Below are positions 12,031 to 22,902 of a DNA stretch of 64,000 bases, piece by piece. Each line of letters begins with the position of its first letter. The stretch's first letter is position 1. The notes beneath the pieces were generated by a model. The model was not told the DNA's origin. It made no database searches and was given only the letters and a program-made list of their open reading frames with translations. Made by a program: the position numbers and the translations under genes. Source of the stretch: Rhabdophis nuchalis (Eukaryota > Chordata > Lepidosauria > Squamata > Natricidae). The stretch lies in NCBI GenBank assembly GCA_039707465.1, contig CM077651.1, positions 18,855,519-18,919,518 on the forward strand. The letters run 5' to 3'.

Positions 12031-12244
12031 CAGTGGTAGTCAACCTGGCCCCTACTGCCCACTAGTGGGCGTTCCAGCTTTCATGGTGGGCGGTAGGGGT
12101 TTTGTCCGATACTGAAGCACTTTCCTTTTTTAAAGTTAATTGACTTCCCTACTTTATAAATCACCATTACTGTGGAACCAGTGGGCGGTTAGAAAATTTT
12201 ACTATTAACAGAGATACAAGGTATAAAAAGGTTGACTACCCCTG
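12031..12244. mobile_element. hAT-like element nested in a LINE
   Basis: Terminal repeats CAGTGGTAGTCAACCTGG and AGGTTGACTACCCCTG. Flanks CTCTAAAG and CTCTACGG match at 6/8. The interior carries GTGGGCGGT blocks. The LINE reading resumes on both sides. Confidence 0.85.
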
Positions 12245-12478
12245 CTCTACGGGCTAACAAGGCACCCGGTGCTGATAATGTCCTGCCAGAAAGAATGTCT
12301 CCCGTTATTAGAGAGATTGCCAAGGAATGCAGACAATTTTTATCTAGGCTTTCTCCTCCAGGACACAAACCGGGCTACCACGTATGCAGTGGCAAAGTTC
12401 TGTGCTGCTGCAATGTCCACAAAGAAAAAAAATTGGTTACAGAAGCATAGTTGTCATCTTGTAGCAATTATTTGGACA

Positions 12479-12980
12479 TACTTCAAGGTGTTGGTTGTCA
12501 TCTTCGCTTCAAGGTGTTGGTTCTCATCTTCAAAACGCTCCATGGCTCGGGACCTAGCTATCTGCGGGATCGGATCCTGCCCCATACATCCTCACGGCCG
12601 ATCCGCTCCCACAGAGAGGGACTTCTCCGGGTGCCGTCCACTAGACTGTGTCAGCGCGCGACGCCCAGGGGAAGGGCCTTCTCTGTGGCGGGCCCAGCCC
12701 TCTGGAACGACCTCCCCCCCGACATTAGAACAACTACGGACCTCCGCTCCTTCCGTCAAAAACTGAAAACACACTTTTTCTGCTTGGCCGGCCTTGGTTA
12801 GTCTCTACCTCTGGGGTGTTTAGGGAATTTAGTTTTAATGGGGTTTTTTAGCGCAGGGACGATTAATTTAATCTGTTTTTATTTATTGTATTTATTGTTT
12901 GTATATATTTTATATGTTTTAATTTCCCTGTGCACCGCTCCGAGTCCCCTTGGGGAGAGGACGCGGTATACAAAATTAAA

Positions 12981-13056
<76 letters not shown>

Positions 13057-13063
13057 CTGTATC
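12479..13063 (+). mobile_element. L2-clade LINE 3' end with long ATT array
   Basis: Encodes the L2 ORF2 C-terminus in one frame (near 12487-12800): RFKVLVLIFKTLHGSGPSYL, then RSHREGLLRVPSTRLCQRA, AFSVAGPALWNDLPPDI and LKTHFFCLAGL. The 3' UTR (CCCTGTGCACCGCTCCGAGTC) follows, and then about 25 ATT units (12979-13054). AGCAATTATTTGGACAT to the left and AACAATTTCTGGACCAT to the right look like a diverged target duplication within the host LINE. Confidence 0.85.
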
Positions 13064-13285
13064 TCTAACAATTTCTGGACCATGGTATTTACTCCCATAC
13101 TTAACAGCTTTGCACCCAGGTAAACCAGGACGTGACCCGAACTATTTGAGAACATGTATGTTATTTTCCACTTTTAATGTCAATACTTTTTAATTATATC
13201 TTAATGTCAGTACTTTTTAACATATTGTAAAAAGTAATGTGTATTGTTGGTCTTTGACCGTAATAAAGATTTATACTCTATACTC

Positions 13286-14303
13286 ACCAAAACAAACTAT
13301 CATACAAATCGAATCATATATTTCTGTCCATCTCTATAACCAAGGGTGAGAGCTCACTAACAGAGCAGTTGTTCTACACTCAGAAATTCAAATACTCAAT
13401 TTCTGATTGTCTTCAAGTAAACACATTTCTGATTAGAAATCAGTAAAGTTATATTTTAACTATTTTCAAAGCTGCTAGCTATGATAGTAAACAGTATCTC
13501 ATCAGATAGTCAAATTGAGTATAACTCGCTTGGAATTGATGCTGTATGCCCTCCAGAGTTACCTTTCATCTAGATGGGCAGCAAACAAATTTTATAAACA
13601 AACTCACTGTTTTTTGCTCTTTCTTGAGTTTTCTTGTTTTAAAGTCAATTGTGCATTGCAGAGGTCAAGCAGAAGTCTCTGTTTCTTGGAAAGACCCACA
13701 AATATAACAGGTATCTCCCTCTCAGGTCTATTTTTAAAAAAAATATTTAATATAAAGAAGAAAAATAAATGATCAGAAAAATCTGGGATTGGTCTGCTTT
13801 GGATGTTGGTTAACAAGTTTAATGCTATATGGAACAAAGCTGATACTAAATCTGGTTATTCTGCTACAATACCATGAAGCCTCCCAGAAGGTAACAATGA
13901 AAACCAGACATGGATAAAATGTGTAAAGGCCCTGACAATACTACGGACCCTGTTCAAGCAGTATTTATATGCCATGCCCTAGATAGAAAGAAATGAACTT
14001 CCAATAATATTTTCCACTGTCCTCACCACTTTCTACATAGCCTTCCTGTCTGAAACAGCAATATTTCCAAACCAAACAGTGATTCAATATCACAGGATGC
14101 TTTCAATCGTCACTTTCAATCAAATATTCAGCAAATACACCAGGTGGGGTTTCTAAGTAAAGTACATCCTTTGCTTTGCTACCCACCACCTAAAAGATAG
14201 CTTTTAGCCTGAATATATGTTTATCAATATACATATAAATTTTGTAATATAAAATGGACTATCCCATTGTTTTGAATATCTTTGCATTGTAAGAGGAATG
14301 TAC
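13286..14303. other. Unassigned AT-rich stretch
   Basis: The overlapping short frames near 13515-13837 have no recognisable domain. Nothing else found. Confidence 0.35.
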
Positions 14304-14578
14304 CAGTGGTGGGTTCTGGATTCCATCATAATCAGTAAGGGCCAGGTGTCCACTGCGGGCATGCGTGCTTCACAAACATGCGCACACCATCACCTTGAGA
14401 AGCCCCAGCTGCTCAGTGATGTTGCGCAGGTGTGCAAGTGGCCCGTTTCCCTCAAATAGAGGTAAGGAATGCAGGTGGGTGGGTGGAGCCACTGAAACAC
14501 CATTCTGGCATGGTGGTCACTGATCCAGCGGCCACCATTACATTTGTACTGGGCCATACTGCCCAGAACCCACCACTG
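14304..14578. mobile_element. Non-autonomous hAT-like element
   Basis: Termini CAGTGGTGGGTTCTGG and CCCAGAACCCACCACTG are inverted repeats. Flanks GAATGTAC and GAATGTAT are 7/8 identical. The interior has CGCACACC-type GC-rich segments and no ORF. Confidence 0.85.
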
Positions 14579-15655
14579 GAATGTATCTTAGAAGAAATGT
14601 CAAACATAACATATCCATCGTCAATAAGTGAATAAACATTTTATACCTTTTAGAAAGGTATTATTCTACAGGTAACATTTGGCTGGCGTGGTCTTGTTCT
14701 CATAGAACTAGGACATGACACTATGGGTTATACATCAATTCCTGTAAAATTCAAACTATGCATATCTAGTGACATTTATTGCTGTAGGTGGTCACAACAA
14801 GACAAGGAAGTTTAAGTGTGTCTTTGTAGTGTGCACCAGTCATGCATTTGATTTTGCATTGATACAACGTAGTTAGATAGCCAATAAAGTTGAGGAGCCA
14901 AACTTTAGCTTTGAATTCCTGTCAGTAAACAAGATGTCCTCTATTTCCTACATATCAAATCTAAATCTGGCAGTGATATCTCAGTAACTTCCCCATTAAT
15001 TTATTTATAAAAATTGAAATTGATCACTTCTTTCTTTCCCTCCCTCTTTCTGTAACATATTAAAAGCTGAAACAATTCTATGTATTGGGAAGCTGGCTTT
15101 ATCACATTTAAATTCATTGTACATTTCTATGCCTGCTTATAGGAAACATCACATTTCTTACTGATGTATGAGTCTGATTTAGTTTAGAAACCCTGTCAGT
15201 AAAATGGCTATTTGTTTCTTTGGGTTTATTTTTAGTCAAATTCTGATTGTGACATCAAGAGGAATGTAAAGAGTAGGTGATTAAGTCATGAAGTGAAGCA
15301 GGAACAAAGTTTGGGAATATTATTTTTTGCCTCATTCATTTTTCCAAAATTTCCCTCCTTCTCTATCATTGGGAATCTCATTTTCCAAGTTATCAAAGCA
15401 TTTCTGCAACTGCTAACTAAACTGCCAACTGAAATGACACTATTAAAATTCACCTAAGTTGTGTTACTAAAAAGTGATTTGATTAAAAAAAAGCTAAAGT
15501 GAAATTCAAATATGTGATCATGTTAGCAGATATCATGGAAATCATGTATAAAAGGAATAAACCTAATTTAACAGAATTTCATTTCCTAGATCAGGTATCC
15601 CGCCCAACAGTTCATTGGTTTTAGGCATCCTGTTCAAATGTATTGACATGTTGAC
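14579..15655. other. Unassigned AT-rich stretch
   Basis: No coding potential, terminal repeats or structured RNA noticed. Confidence 0.35.
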
Positions 15656-15875
15656 ATGAAAAGATACAAAATGTATCTTTTCCTTTATGTACACTGAGAG
15701 CATATGCACCAAGACAAATTCCTTGTGTCACACTTGGCCAATAAATAATTCTATTCTATTCTATTCTATTCTATTCTATTCTATTCCATTCCATTCCATT
15801 CCATTCCATTCCATTCCATTCCATTCCACGCCACTCCACTCCATTCTATTCTGTAAGGTCCATCTATATCTGGTA
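15656..15875 (+). mobile_element. CR1/L3-type LINE tail with ATTCT/ATTCC array
   Basis: The tail reads TATGTACACTGAGAGCATAT, then GCACCAAGACAAATTCCTTG and CACTTGGCCAATAAA, which I recognise as the 3' end of snake L3/CR1 LINEs. It runs directly into ATTCT repeats (15750-15785), then ATTCC repeats (to about 15830) and degenerate ACTCC units. The array therefore begins at the LINE 3' terminus. Confidence 0.75.
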
Positions 15876-16191
15876 GTCAAAATCCAAGGCAAAATAGAAA
15901 TTCTGTTCATCTCCTCTCCCTCTTCCCTCCCCTTCTGCATTGGAAATAAGCTCAACAAAATTACATTTAAAAACAGAAAATAACTCATAATCATGACTCT
16001 AAATTCAGAAACTCTTTATGCTCTCTATTGGAGCATGAATGTCTTTGCAGTCATCCACCATCTACCCACTGTCTATATCGGGGGGGGGGGATTTGCTGTG
16101 GTGGAGGAAAAGATCTGCTATATTATAGTAGGAAAAGAAAAAGAAAACAGAAGGAAGTGGGGTGGAAAGTATAGTCTGGTACAGTGGTGGG
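15876..16191. other. Unassigned stretch
   Basis: Holds a 10-base G run at 16081-16090. No gene recognised. Confidence 0.35.
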
Positions 16192-16541
16192 ATTCAAATA
16201 ATTTAAAACCGGTTCTCTGTCCTAATTACCAGCTGGGTAGGCATGGCTCAGTGGCCATGTGACTGGGTGGGCATGGCCAATTCAACATTACTCAAGTCGA
16301 TGGGCGCTTCGCCTTAGCTATTACAATGTAATAAGGGTTAACCAGAGAGGCAGTTTCTTTAAGCAGGGCAATAAAGATTAGGCTAGAAAAAAACCCAGAA
16401 TGTTTCCTTCCTGCCAGGATTAGTCCTGTAAAATGGAAAAAACAAAATAAGATTTCTTCCAACAACCGGTTCTTAAAACTGCTGAGAAAGTTAACAACCG
16501 GTTCTTCTGAATAGGTGCGAACTGGCTGAATCCCACCACTG
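16192..16541. mobile_element. Non-autonomous hAT-like element
   Basis: Termini CAGTGGTGGGATTCAAAT and GGCTGAATCCCACCACTG, with perfect 8-bp flanks GTCTGGTA (16184-16191 and 16542-16549). Subterminal AACCGGTTCT motifs occur in both orientations. No ORF with transposase similarity. Confidence 0.9.
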
Positions 16542-18139
16542 GTCTGGTAGCTAAAAAACAGAAATAAGACAGACATCAATCAGCTTGGCTTTACAGGAAC
16601 CATAGAAAGGGACCTAGAAGCCAAAATATTATGCTTGAATCAGAGGAAAAAAACCTGTCTTGCTACAATAGTTCAGAAAGAACTTGGTTTTGTGTAGAAT
16701 CTGAGCTCTTTCCAATACCAAATCCTTGTACGTCACCATCATAGCTTGTGAAAGAATTCCAAACCCCATCTGCCCGTATTCAGCAATTATAGGTATGTAC
16801 TATAGGAATGCATACTAATACCCCAGACTACCAAATGTTAATCATGATTTTGACAGATAATCAATGTTTCATTTAGTGCATGATACTTCCTTCTATTGGT
16901 ACATACGTTCAAATTCAGGGTTGTATATCTCTTAATAGAAGCCTTGAAAGCCATCGTTAGGACTGATAACCACCCAGAGGCTGCAGTTTAAATACTTCTG
17001 TGATAAATGGTAGATAAAATGAAGACTTATTTGTAATTGAGGAAAGTACCCTTACTGTCTAATTGATTCAGTCCATAGCTATTCATCCAAGCAACATGAA
17101 CACTTTAATTCAATCCAGAATCTTATCCCATTTGATGTCTGCATCCCAATTCAGAGAAACAGAGTTTCAGGTTTTGATATTCACACAAAGGAAGAATATA
17201 TACAGCTGTAACTCTTCTAATGGTACGGATATTATAGGCACAGGAAGGACAATATAAAGTGAGCCAGATTTCATAGAAATTGGTTTCAAATTAAAAGTGT
17301 TCTCAAGTTTGTAGCTCCAAGAGAGAATCTAGGGATGGGTTTTGCATATACAGTATGTTGTTTGTTTTTACTGAACACTTTTCAATAATAAGTTTAAACA
17401 CCAGTGCAATTTATGGAAAGAAAGGAGGGAGGGAAGGAGGGAGGGAGAGAGGAAGAAGGATATCTCAAAAGTGTTATTTTTGAAGTCTATAAGCCTGCAA
17501 AAAAGAGTGCTTGGCAAAGTTCATTAAGTCATAATTTAGAAAATTGTATGTTTATTTCTTCTCATGCAAGTGATGGGATCAACTCTAGTGTTTCTTAATA
17601 TTAGAAAGAGCTGAGTATTCAAATGTTCTAGAAAATAAATATTTCAAAAGAACAATAATAAAAATGATCTGGTACCAGGTGCCTTTCACAGATTTACAGT
17701 CATGCTTTACTTTCTTCATTACATTAACGATTTCTCAACTTGAAGGTCTTCATAATCTACCATAATTTGCATAATATGATTTCCCTTCAGAATAAGAAAC
17801 TAAAATAGTACCTTAAAATGAAAAAAAAGGGTTTACTAAGTGACTATATAAATTAATTTTGTCATTATAGATTACAATAATTATGAAGGTATTATTTTGA
17901 AATCTGGATACATATAAACAAAAATGAATAGCATTGAAGATCTACATTAGTTACAATACGAAAATATCAGAATACATTTATCTCTTTCTACTTTAACCAA
18001 GGTATGTTCTCCTCTTGACACTATTTGATGCATAGTATAGCTTGAAAAATGTAGGTTTTAGGAAAATGTGGAGAAGGGAGAAGACAAGTTAGTTATCCAA
18101 AAGCAGGTTATGTGTAAAACAGATTACAGATACCTTATC
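16542..18139. other. Unassigned AT-rich stretch
   Basis: Only a short purine-rich array (AGGG/AAGG) near 17415-17460 stands out. Confidence 0.35.
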
Positions 18140-18905
18140 AATTGGTAATTGTAATGTGTTAAAACTCCATTGTGTTTGTTAAGGCCTTCTGAGATAATAT
18201 GCAACCAGTGCAATTCTAGATGGTATCAACAGAGGGATTGTATCAAGATCATATGAAGTTTTAGTACTTGTTTATATAGACCTCACTTGGAATCCTGTTT
18301 TGGTCACCATGATACTAAAAAGATGTGGAAACCCTAGAAAGAGTGCAAAGAAGGGCAACAAGATGATTAGTGGTCTAGAAGCTAAACCATACAATGAACA
18401 TGTGAGAGAACTAGGTGTGCCTAATCTAATGAAGAGAAGGACTACTTGTGATATGAAAGCAGTCTTTCACTACTTGTGCGGCCTGTCATAGAGAAGAGGA
18501 GATTGATCTATTCTCCAAAGCACTTGAAGACAACGCAAGAAGTAATGGTTTGAAGATCACTAAAGAGAGATCCAATCAAGGACTAAGGAGAAATTTCCTG
18601 AGAATGAGATAAATTAATCAGTGGAACTGATTATGAGTGCTTCATCATTGAAGGTTTTCAAGAAGAGATTAGACAGCAATTTTTCTGGAATGGTATGGGG
18701 TCTCCTGCTTGAACAGGTGGTTGGTCTATAGCATGGGTGTCAAACGTGCCACATCACATTGCCGTCACGTGATGTTTTGTGATGTTTTTCCATTTGCGGA
18801 GCTGGGGTGGGTGTGGCCTGTGCATGACGCATCCAGCCTGCCATTTGCACACCCCTGACCTAGAGGATGTCCAAGGTCTCTTCCAACTCTATTATTCTAT
18901 GTTCT
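18140..18905 (+). mobile_element. CR1 LINE 3' region, interrupted by a hAT
   Basis: Blocks match the CR1 ORF2 end and 3' UTR: AAGAGTGCAAAGAAGGGCAA, AATGAAGAGAAGGACTAC, GGAGAAATTTCCTGAGAATG, TGGAACTGATTATGAG, and the end CTTCCAACTCTATTATTCTA. The reading is interrupted at 18732-18857 by a small DNA element and resumes afterwards with GGATGTCCAAGGTCTCTTCC. Confidence 0.85.
18732..18857. mobile_element. Small hAT-like element nested in CR1
   Basis: Left end CATGGGTGTCAAACGTG and right end TTTGCACACCCCTG. Flanks GTCTATAG and ACCTAGAG are 5/8 similar. Same family as 11000-11124 and 59227-59362. Its position dates it after the CR1 insertion. Confidence 0.7.
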
Positions 18906-19039
18906 ATGTGAGTTTGGCAATCTCTCACACGTTGTATTGCTAAAGTCCTGATTTTCCAAAATAGTCTTTGATATCCTAGTAGGATGAAACATTCAGATAT
19001 TATTTTGTCCTTGCTTTGAGTACTGAAATCAAATTTGTG

Positions 19040-19206
<167 letters not shown>

Positions 19207-21063
19207 CTCACTTATTTTGTCACATTTATCCTACATAGAATCTTAGAGGGACATGCTGGCATACAATGTCTTGTGTCACATTAGATAAAAATCCTGTGAA
19301 AACTTCTATTTTTCTGTTCGACTATGTTGGATCTTTGATGATGTTGATGATACAGATATGGAGACACAGTAGATACTGGTTTATTCCCCCCCCCCCCCAA
19401 GATCTAGTTTCCTGGTTAATTTCACTGTCACATTTCTTGTTGCTTGTGAAATTCTGCTTCAGGCTAGGTGGTTCTGTATACAAGTATAGATCTGCCACCA
19501 AGTGTTTGAAAAGTCAGTGTCAGTCTCCAATATGGGTTTTGACTTATTAATAATGTGTTTGAATGGCTTCAGTGGTAAACTATAGATGAAAACCAGTGGT
19601 GTTCTGATTTTGGACTTCCCTGGAAATTGATCTTGCTCTGTTGGTTGCTCTATTGATTGCATTGGGTGACTAGCTTAGGCTGCTGAAAGTCTGGTTTAAT
19701 TCCATTAAGTAAACATCTCTGTCAGGTTGCCATAGGATTGTTCCCCATGCTGTAGCTACAGGGAATAAAGGATTGTTCTCATCTTCTCAAATATGCTTCC
19801 CCTTTCGGTACAAATTGCTCAGGACTACCATCGGATCTACTAGGCTAGAAGCACACCGATATAGCTTTATTGCTCCCATAGACTAAACTGTCTTAGCACT
19901 CATGCCATATTTCAGTGACATTTCATAAAATCAGAAACTGGATATCAAGATTGGGACTAGGACAAATTCTGCCAATTGGAGCTGCTGTGACTCTATAGTA
20001 CCCTTTGTACAATATCACACATGTCCATGTAGAGTAAACAAATGTACCTCTGTCTCATCTTGATAGAAAAGCAGTAGAGATGTATTTAGAATTAAGCAAA
20101 AACTCTTTCATCTCCTACTGTGTCAGAAAGCTTTCTTAATGGAAAATGAAATCAGCTCCTCAGTAAAAACGCATTTCTGATTTGACACTAAAATCTTTCA
20201 AAAATGCCTGAGGTGAAATAATTAAGAAATGACATATCATTTGCTAGTTCCTCTGCTATTGACAGAATAATAAATGCTTTATTTTCTGTTTCTATTCATA
20301 ATAATGTTTGACTTGGACTCAGTTCACTAACTGTCTTTCTGTTGTCATTTCTTTATCGTGCAAAGGAAGCACCTTTTGCTTTTTTATAGATTTTGAAATG
20401 TTATCTACATGGCAAATTTATTTATTTATTCATTCATCCATTCATTCGTTTGTTCATTCGTTCAATCATTCTTTCATCCATTCATTAATCAAATGCATTA
20501 AATGCCCATCTTACAGGGTAATTCTGGGTGGCTGCTATTAATAATTTACATTAAAATTCTGTTAATGCAACCTAGGTTTGTGCCTGCTTTTTTGGCTGCT
20601 GCCACACCCTGTTGGCTAATATTTAAGTGATTAAAAGTGCAAATGCCTAGAAAGACTTTTATGCAATCAACCCATGTTTATTAACATTTGGCTCAGAAAA
20701 AAGTCAAGATTCACTTTCTCCAGTCACAAAAGTTATTTTATTGATTTTCTCTCTCTCTCTCTCTGTTTTGTGAATACCTTCTCAAGCAATTTCTTTTATA
20801 TCAAATTGAGAAGGGTTGGGAAAAAATATGGAGGGAAGGAGACAGAGGGAGAAAGAACATGAATGTACCATTTTATTGAAAAAGAAACCCTTTCCGTCTT
20901 TTTTTTTTGCTTGAAAATATTAAGTTTATATATATTTTAATCATTCTATTTCTTTTGGTTTAAACATTTGCACTATGTGATCTGCTTTTCTTTTCTTGTT
21001 AGTACAAGGTATAATACAAGTAATATTAATAATGCAAAGCAAAATAACAAGATTTGTCTAACC
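19207..21063. other. Unassigned stretch
   Basis: Holds a C run near 19387-19399, a degenerate ATTC/ATTT array near 20412-20492, and a CT run near 20748-20764. No gene seen. Confidence 0.35.
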
Positions 21064-21139
21064 CAGGGGTCTGCAACCTTAAACACTCAAAGAGCAATAA
21101 AGGTCCTAACTGGAAGTCCCCCCCCCATTCAATTCTGGA

Positions 21140-21330
21140 GCTGACCAGGAGTCTGGTTCCCCCACCATAGAGTCTCCTCCTAGCATCGCATCCTTTTTCC
21201 TCAATTGACCGGAAGTCCAGTTCCCCCACCATAGAGTCTCCTCCTAGCATGGCATCCTTTTTCTTCTGCCGACTGGAAGTCCGGTCCCACCATAGAGCTT
21301 CATCCTAGCATGATGTCCTTTTCCTTCCAC
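21140..21330. repeat. Tandem ~72-bp repeat inside a hAT element
   Basis: Three degenerate units, each with GACCGGAAGTCYGGTTCCC, CCACCATAGAGTCTCCTCC and TAGCATSGCATCCTTTTTC motifs. The third is partly altered. Confidence 0.85.
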
Positions 21331-21331
21331 C

Positions 21332-22173
21332 CAGTGGCGTAGCGTGGGGGGTGCAGGGGGTGCGGGCCGCACCAGGCGCAACATCTGGGGGGGCGCGCTC
21401 GCACTCGCAGCTCCCCGTCGCTTCGGGAAAGGGGATCGAGTAAGGCAGGAACAGCGGCAGCCGGGGAATGTGGCCACCGCCGCGGGGACCGGAGAAGCGT
21501 CGCCCGAAGCAAGAGCGGCTGCAAGAGGAGGCGTTTTCTCCCCGTCGCCCCGTCTTCTTCCTTGGGGAAAGGATCTTAGGGGATTTTTCATATTTTTATT
21601 AGTATTATTTCTCGGGCGGGGGAGGGGGGATCCGGAATCCAGGAAACCGGGAGGGGGCGGGAAATCGCAGGGAAAAGGAAGAGAGCTCGGCGGGCGGAAG
21701 GTGGGGAGAGCTCGCGCGTTCCAGCTGAATCAGCAGCGCTCTTGTGAATGCGCGGAGATGTAGCTGACAGGGCGGGAGAGGCGTCCCGCTCTCCGGATCG
21801 AAGGGAGGCCAGCTCTTTCGGGTACCTGCCGGCTGCGGCTGCCTCCCCTACCCCGCTGCCGTCGGATCTTCCTGCACCCCTCCTCTCCCCCCTTCCCGTT
21901 TCTCGCTTCCCCGCCGCTCCGCATGCTGCGCCCTCCCCGTCCTCGATGCCGCTGCTTCCCCGGGGGGGGGGGCTAGAAAGGCACCGAGAAGGATGAGCGA
22001 AGGGGTTGCCTCGCCGCTGGGTGCCACAGCCGCTGCCGAGGAGGGGGCGGCGGCGGGCGGGGGCCCTGCGGCGGGCGATGGAGTGGAAGAGACTCGAGTG
22101 CTAAAATCCAGGGGTTAGGGGGCGCAAATTACTTGCCTTGCCCCGGGTGCTGACAACCCACGCTACGCCACTG
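21332..22173. mobile_element. Inner hAT-like element with CpG-rich captured-looking cargo
   Basis: The left end is CAGTGGCGTAGCGTGGGG and the right end is CCCACGCTACGCCACTG. The perfect 8-bp duplication CTTCCACC (21324-21331 and 22174-22181) shows it inserted into the outer hAT. The 842-bp interior is extremely GC- and CpG-rich, resembling a promoter or 5' UTR, and includes an AUG-started peptide at 21993. No transposase. Confidence 0.9.
21993..22118 (+). pseudogene. NRG3: NRG3-like N-terminal coding fragment inside a hAT
   Basis: An ATG preceded by purines (GAGAAGGATGAG) opens 41 codons starting MSEGVASPLGATAAAEEG, followed by an Ala/Gly stretch (AAAGGGPAAGDG) and then a tail that leads to a stop before the right terminus. 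Neuregulin-3 begins with MSEG, an ASPPGAA segment, SAEEG, an Ala tract and a GGGPDGGGEG segment. The order and spacing of these short blocks match well. The part encoding the transmembrane and EGF regions is absent, so no function is possible. Low-complexity composition limits certainty. If correct, the element copied host first-exon DNA. Confidence 0.5.
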
Positions 22174-22276
22174 CTTCCACCTGTCCTAACCAAAAGCTCT
22201 ATCATTTGTGGAGCTGATTGGTGACAGGGAGAGGGAGCAGCAGAGGGATGAAAGAGCCGCAGGTTGCCAACCCCCG

Positions 22277-22902
22277 GTCTAACCTTTAATTTTCCAACAC
22301 AGTTGCTGAAGTTGGAGATGTGAAATGTGAACTTTATCTGCTGCTTAAGTATAATTTTAATGTTGGGATACAACATTAAACTGAGACAACTGTGAACTGT
22401 CATTCAGCAGCACTAGAGTCTATGGCTTCCAAATGCCCATCTAATGTATTACTATACTGAATATAGTGATGAACAGAGCATGAGAGGACAAATGGAAGGT
22501 CTATTTCTTATTTTTCATAAGATTTCAGATGGTCTCTCATTTATTAAAAAAACAAAAACAAAAACGGAGATCCTATTAGAATGGAACAAAGCCAAAGAGC
22601 TTAAAAAATGAATCCAGGTGACCTTGATATAATGAAAGGTCAGACTTCGTGATCATCTGTCTTTGTAATTTTACCAGCAATTGGCAAATACAATCTAGAA
22701 ACTGCCAAGGAGTAAAATTGATCTTGCCAGTGAAAACGGGGGGAGGGGTGGAAGATATCTATCACTTAAGATGCACCTTTGACTTGGTACAAAAATGAAT
22801 TCAAACACTTTTATTCCTGTACTTACATAACCTTCTCCTCTTTGTCAACAATCTTTCTTTTCAGTCATTGTAATGTAGGAGGTACAAACACAGACACATA
22901 TA
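22277..22902. other. Unassigned stretch
   Basis: AT-rich; no ORF, repeat ends or structured RNA noticed. Confidence 0.35.

Larger units (their letters stand above)
11890..13285 (+). mobile_element. Non-LTR LINE relic interrupted by a hAT and an L2
   Basis: Collinear pieces of one LINE. Translated 11900-12020 has a FIQILT-like pre-RT linker. 12245-12300 encodes RANKAPGADNVLPE, the typical start of LINE reverse-transcriptase domains. 12340-12455 in another frame encodes TTYAVAKFCAAAM. 13064-13285 is a 3' end ending GGTCTTTGACCG then TAATAAAGATTTA. The insert points are at 12031-12244 and 12479-13063. Most of the RT is deleted. Clade uncertain (R4- or L1-like). Confidence 0.55.
21064..22276. 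mobile_element. Outer hAT-like element (CAGGGGTCTGCAACC family)
   Basis: The left end is CAGGGGTCTGCAACCTTAAA and the right end is CGCAGGTTGCCAACCCCCG. The flanking duplication GTCTAACC (21056-21063 and 22277-22284) is perfect. It is interrupted by another complete hAT element at 21332-22173. Left of the insertion it carries about three ~72-bp tandem units; right of it is GAGCTGATTGGTGACAGG sequence. Confidence 0.9.

Noticed and set aside
12838..13193. Poly-Ile and poly-Tyr ORFs
   Set aside because: Translations of the ATT tail of an L2 element.
21244..22120. CpG island marking a host promoter
   Set aside because: CpG richness lies strictly within a hAT bounded by a perfect duplication; no host exon continues outside it.
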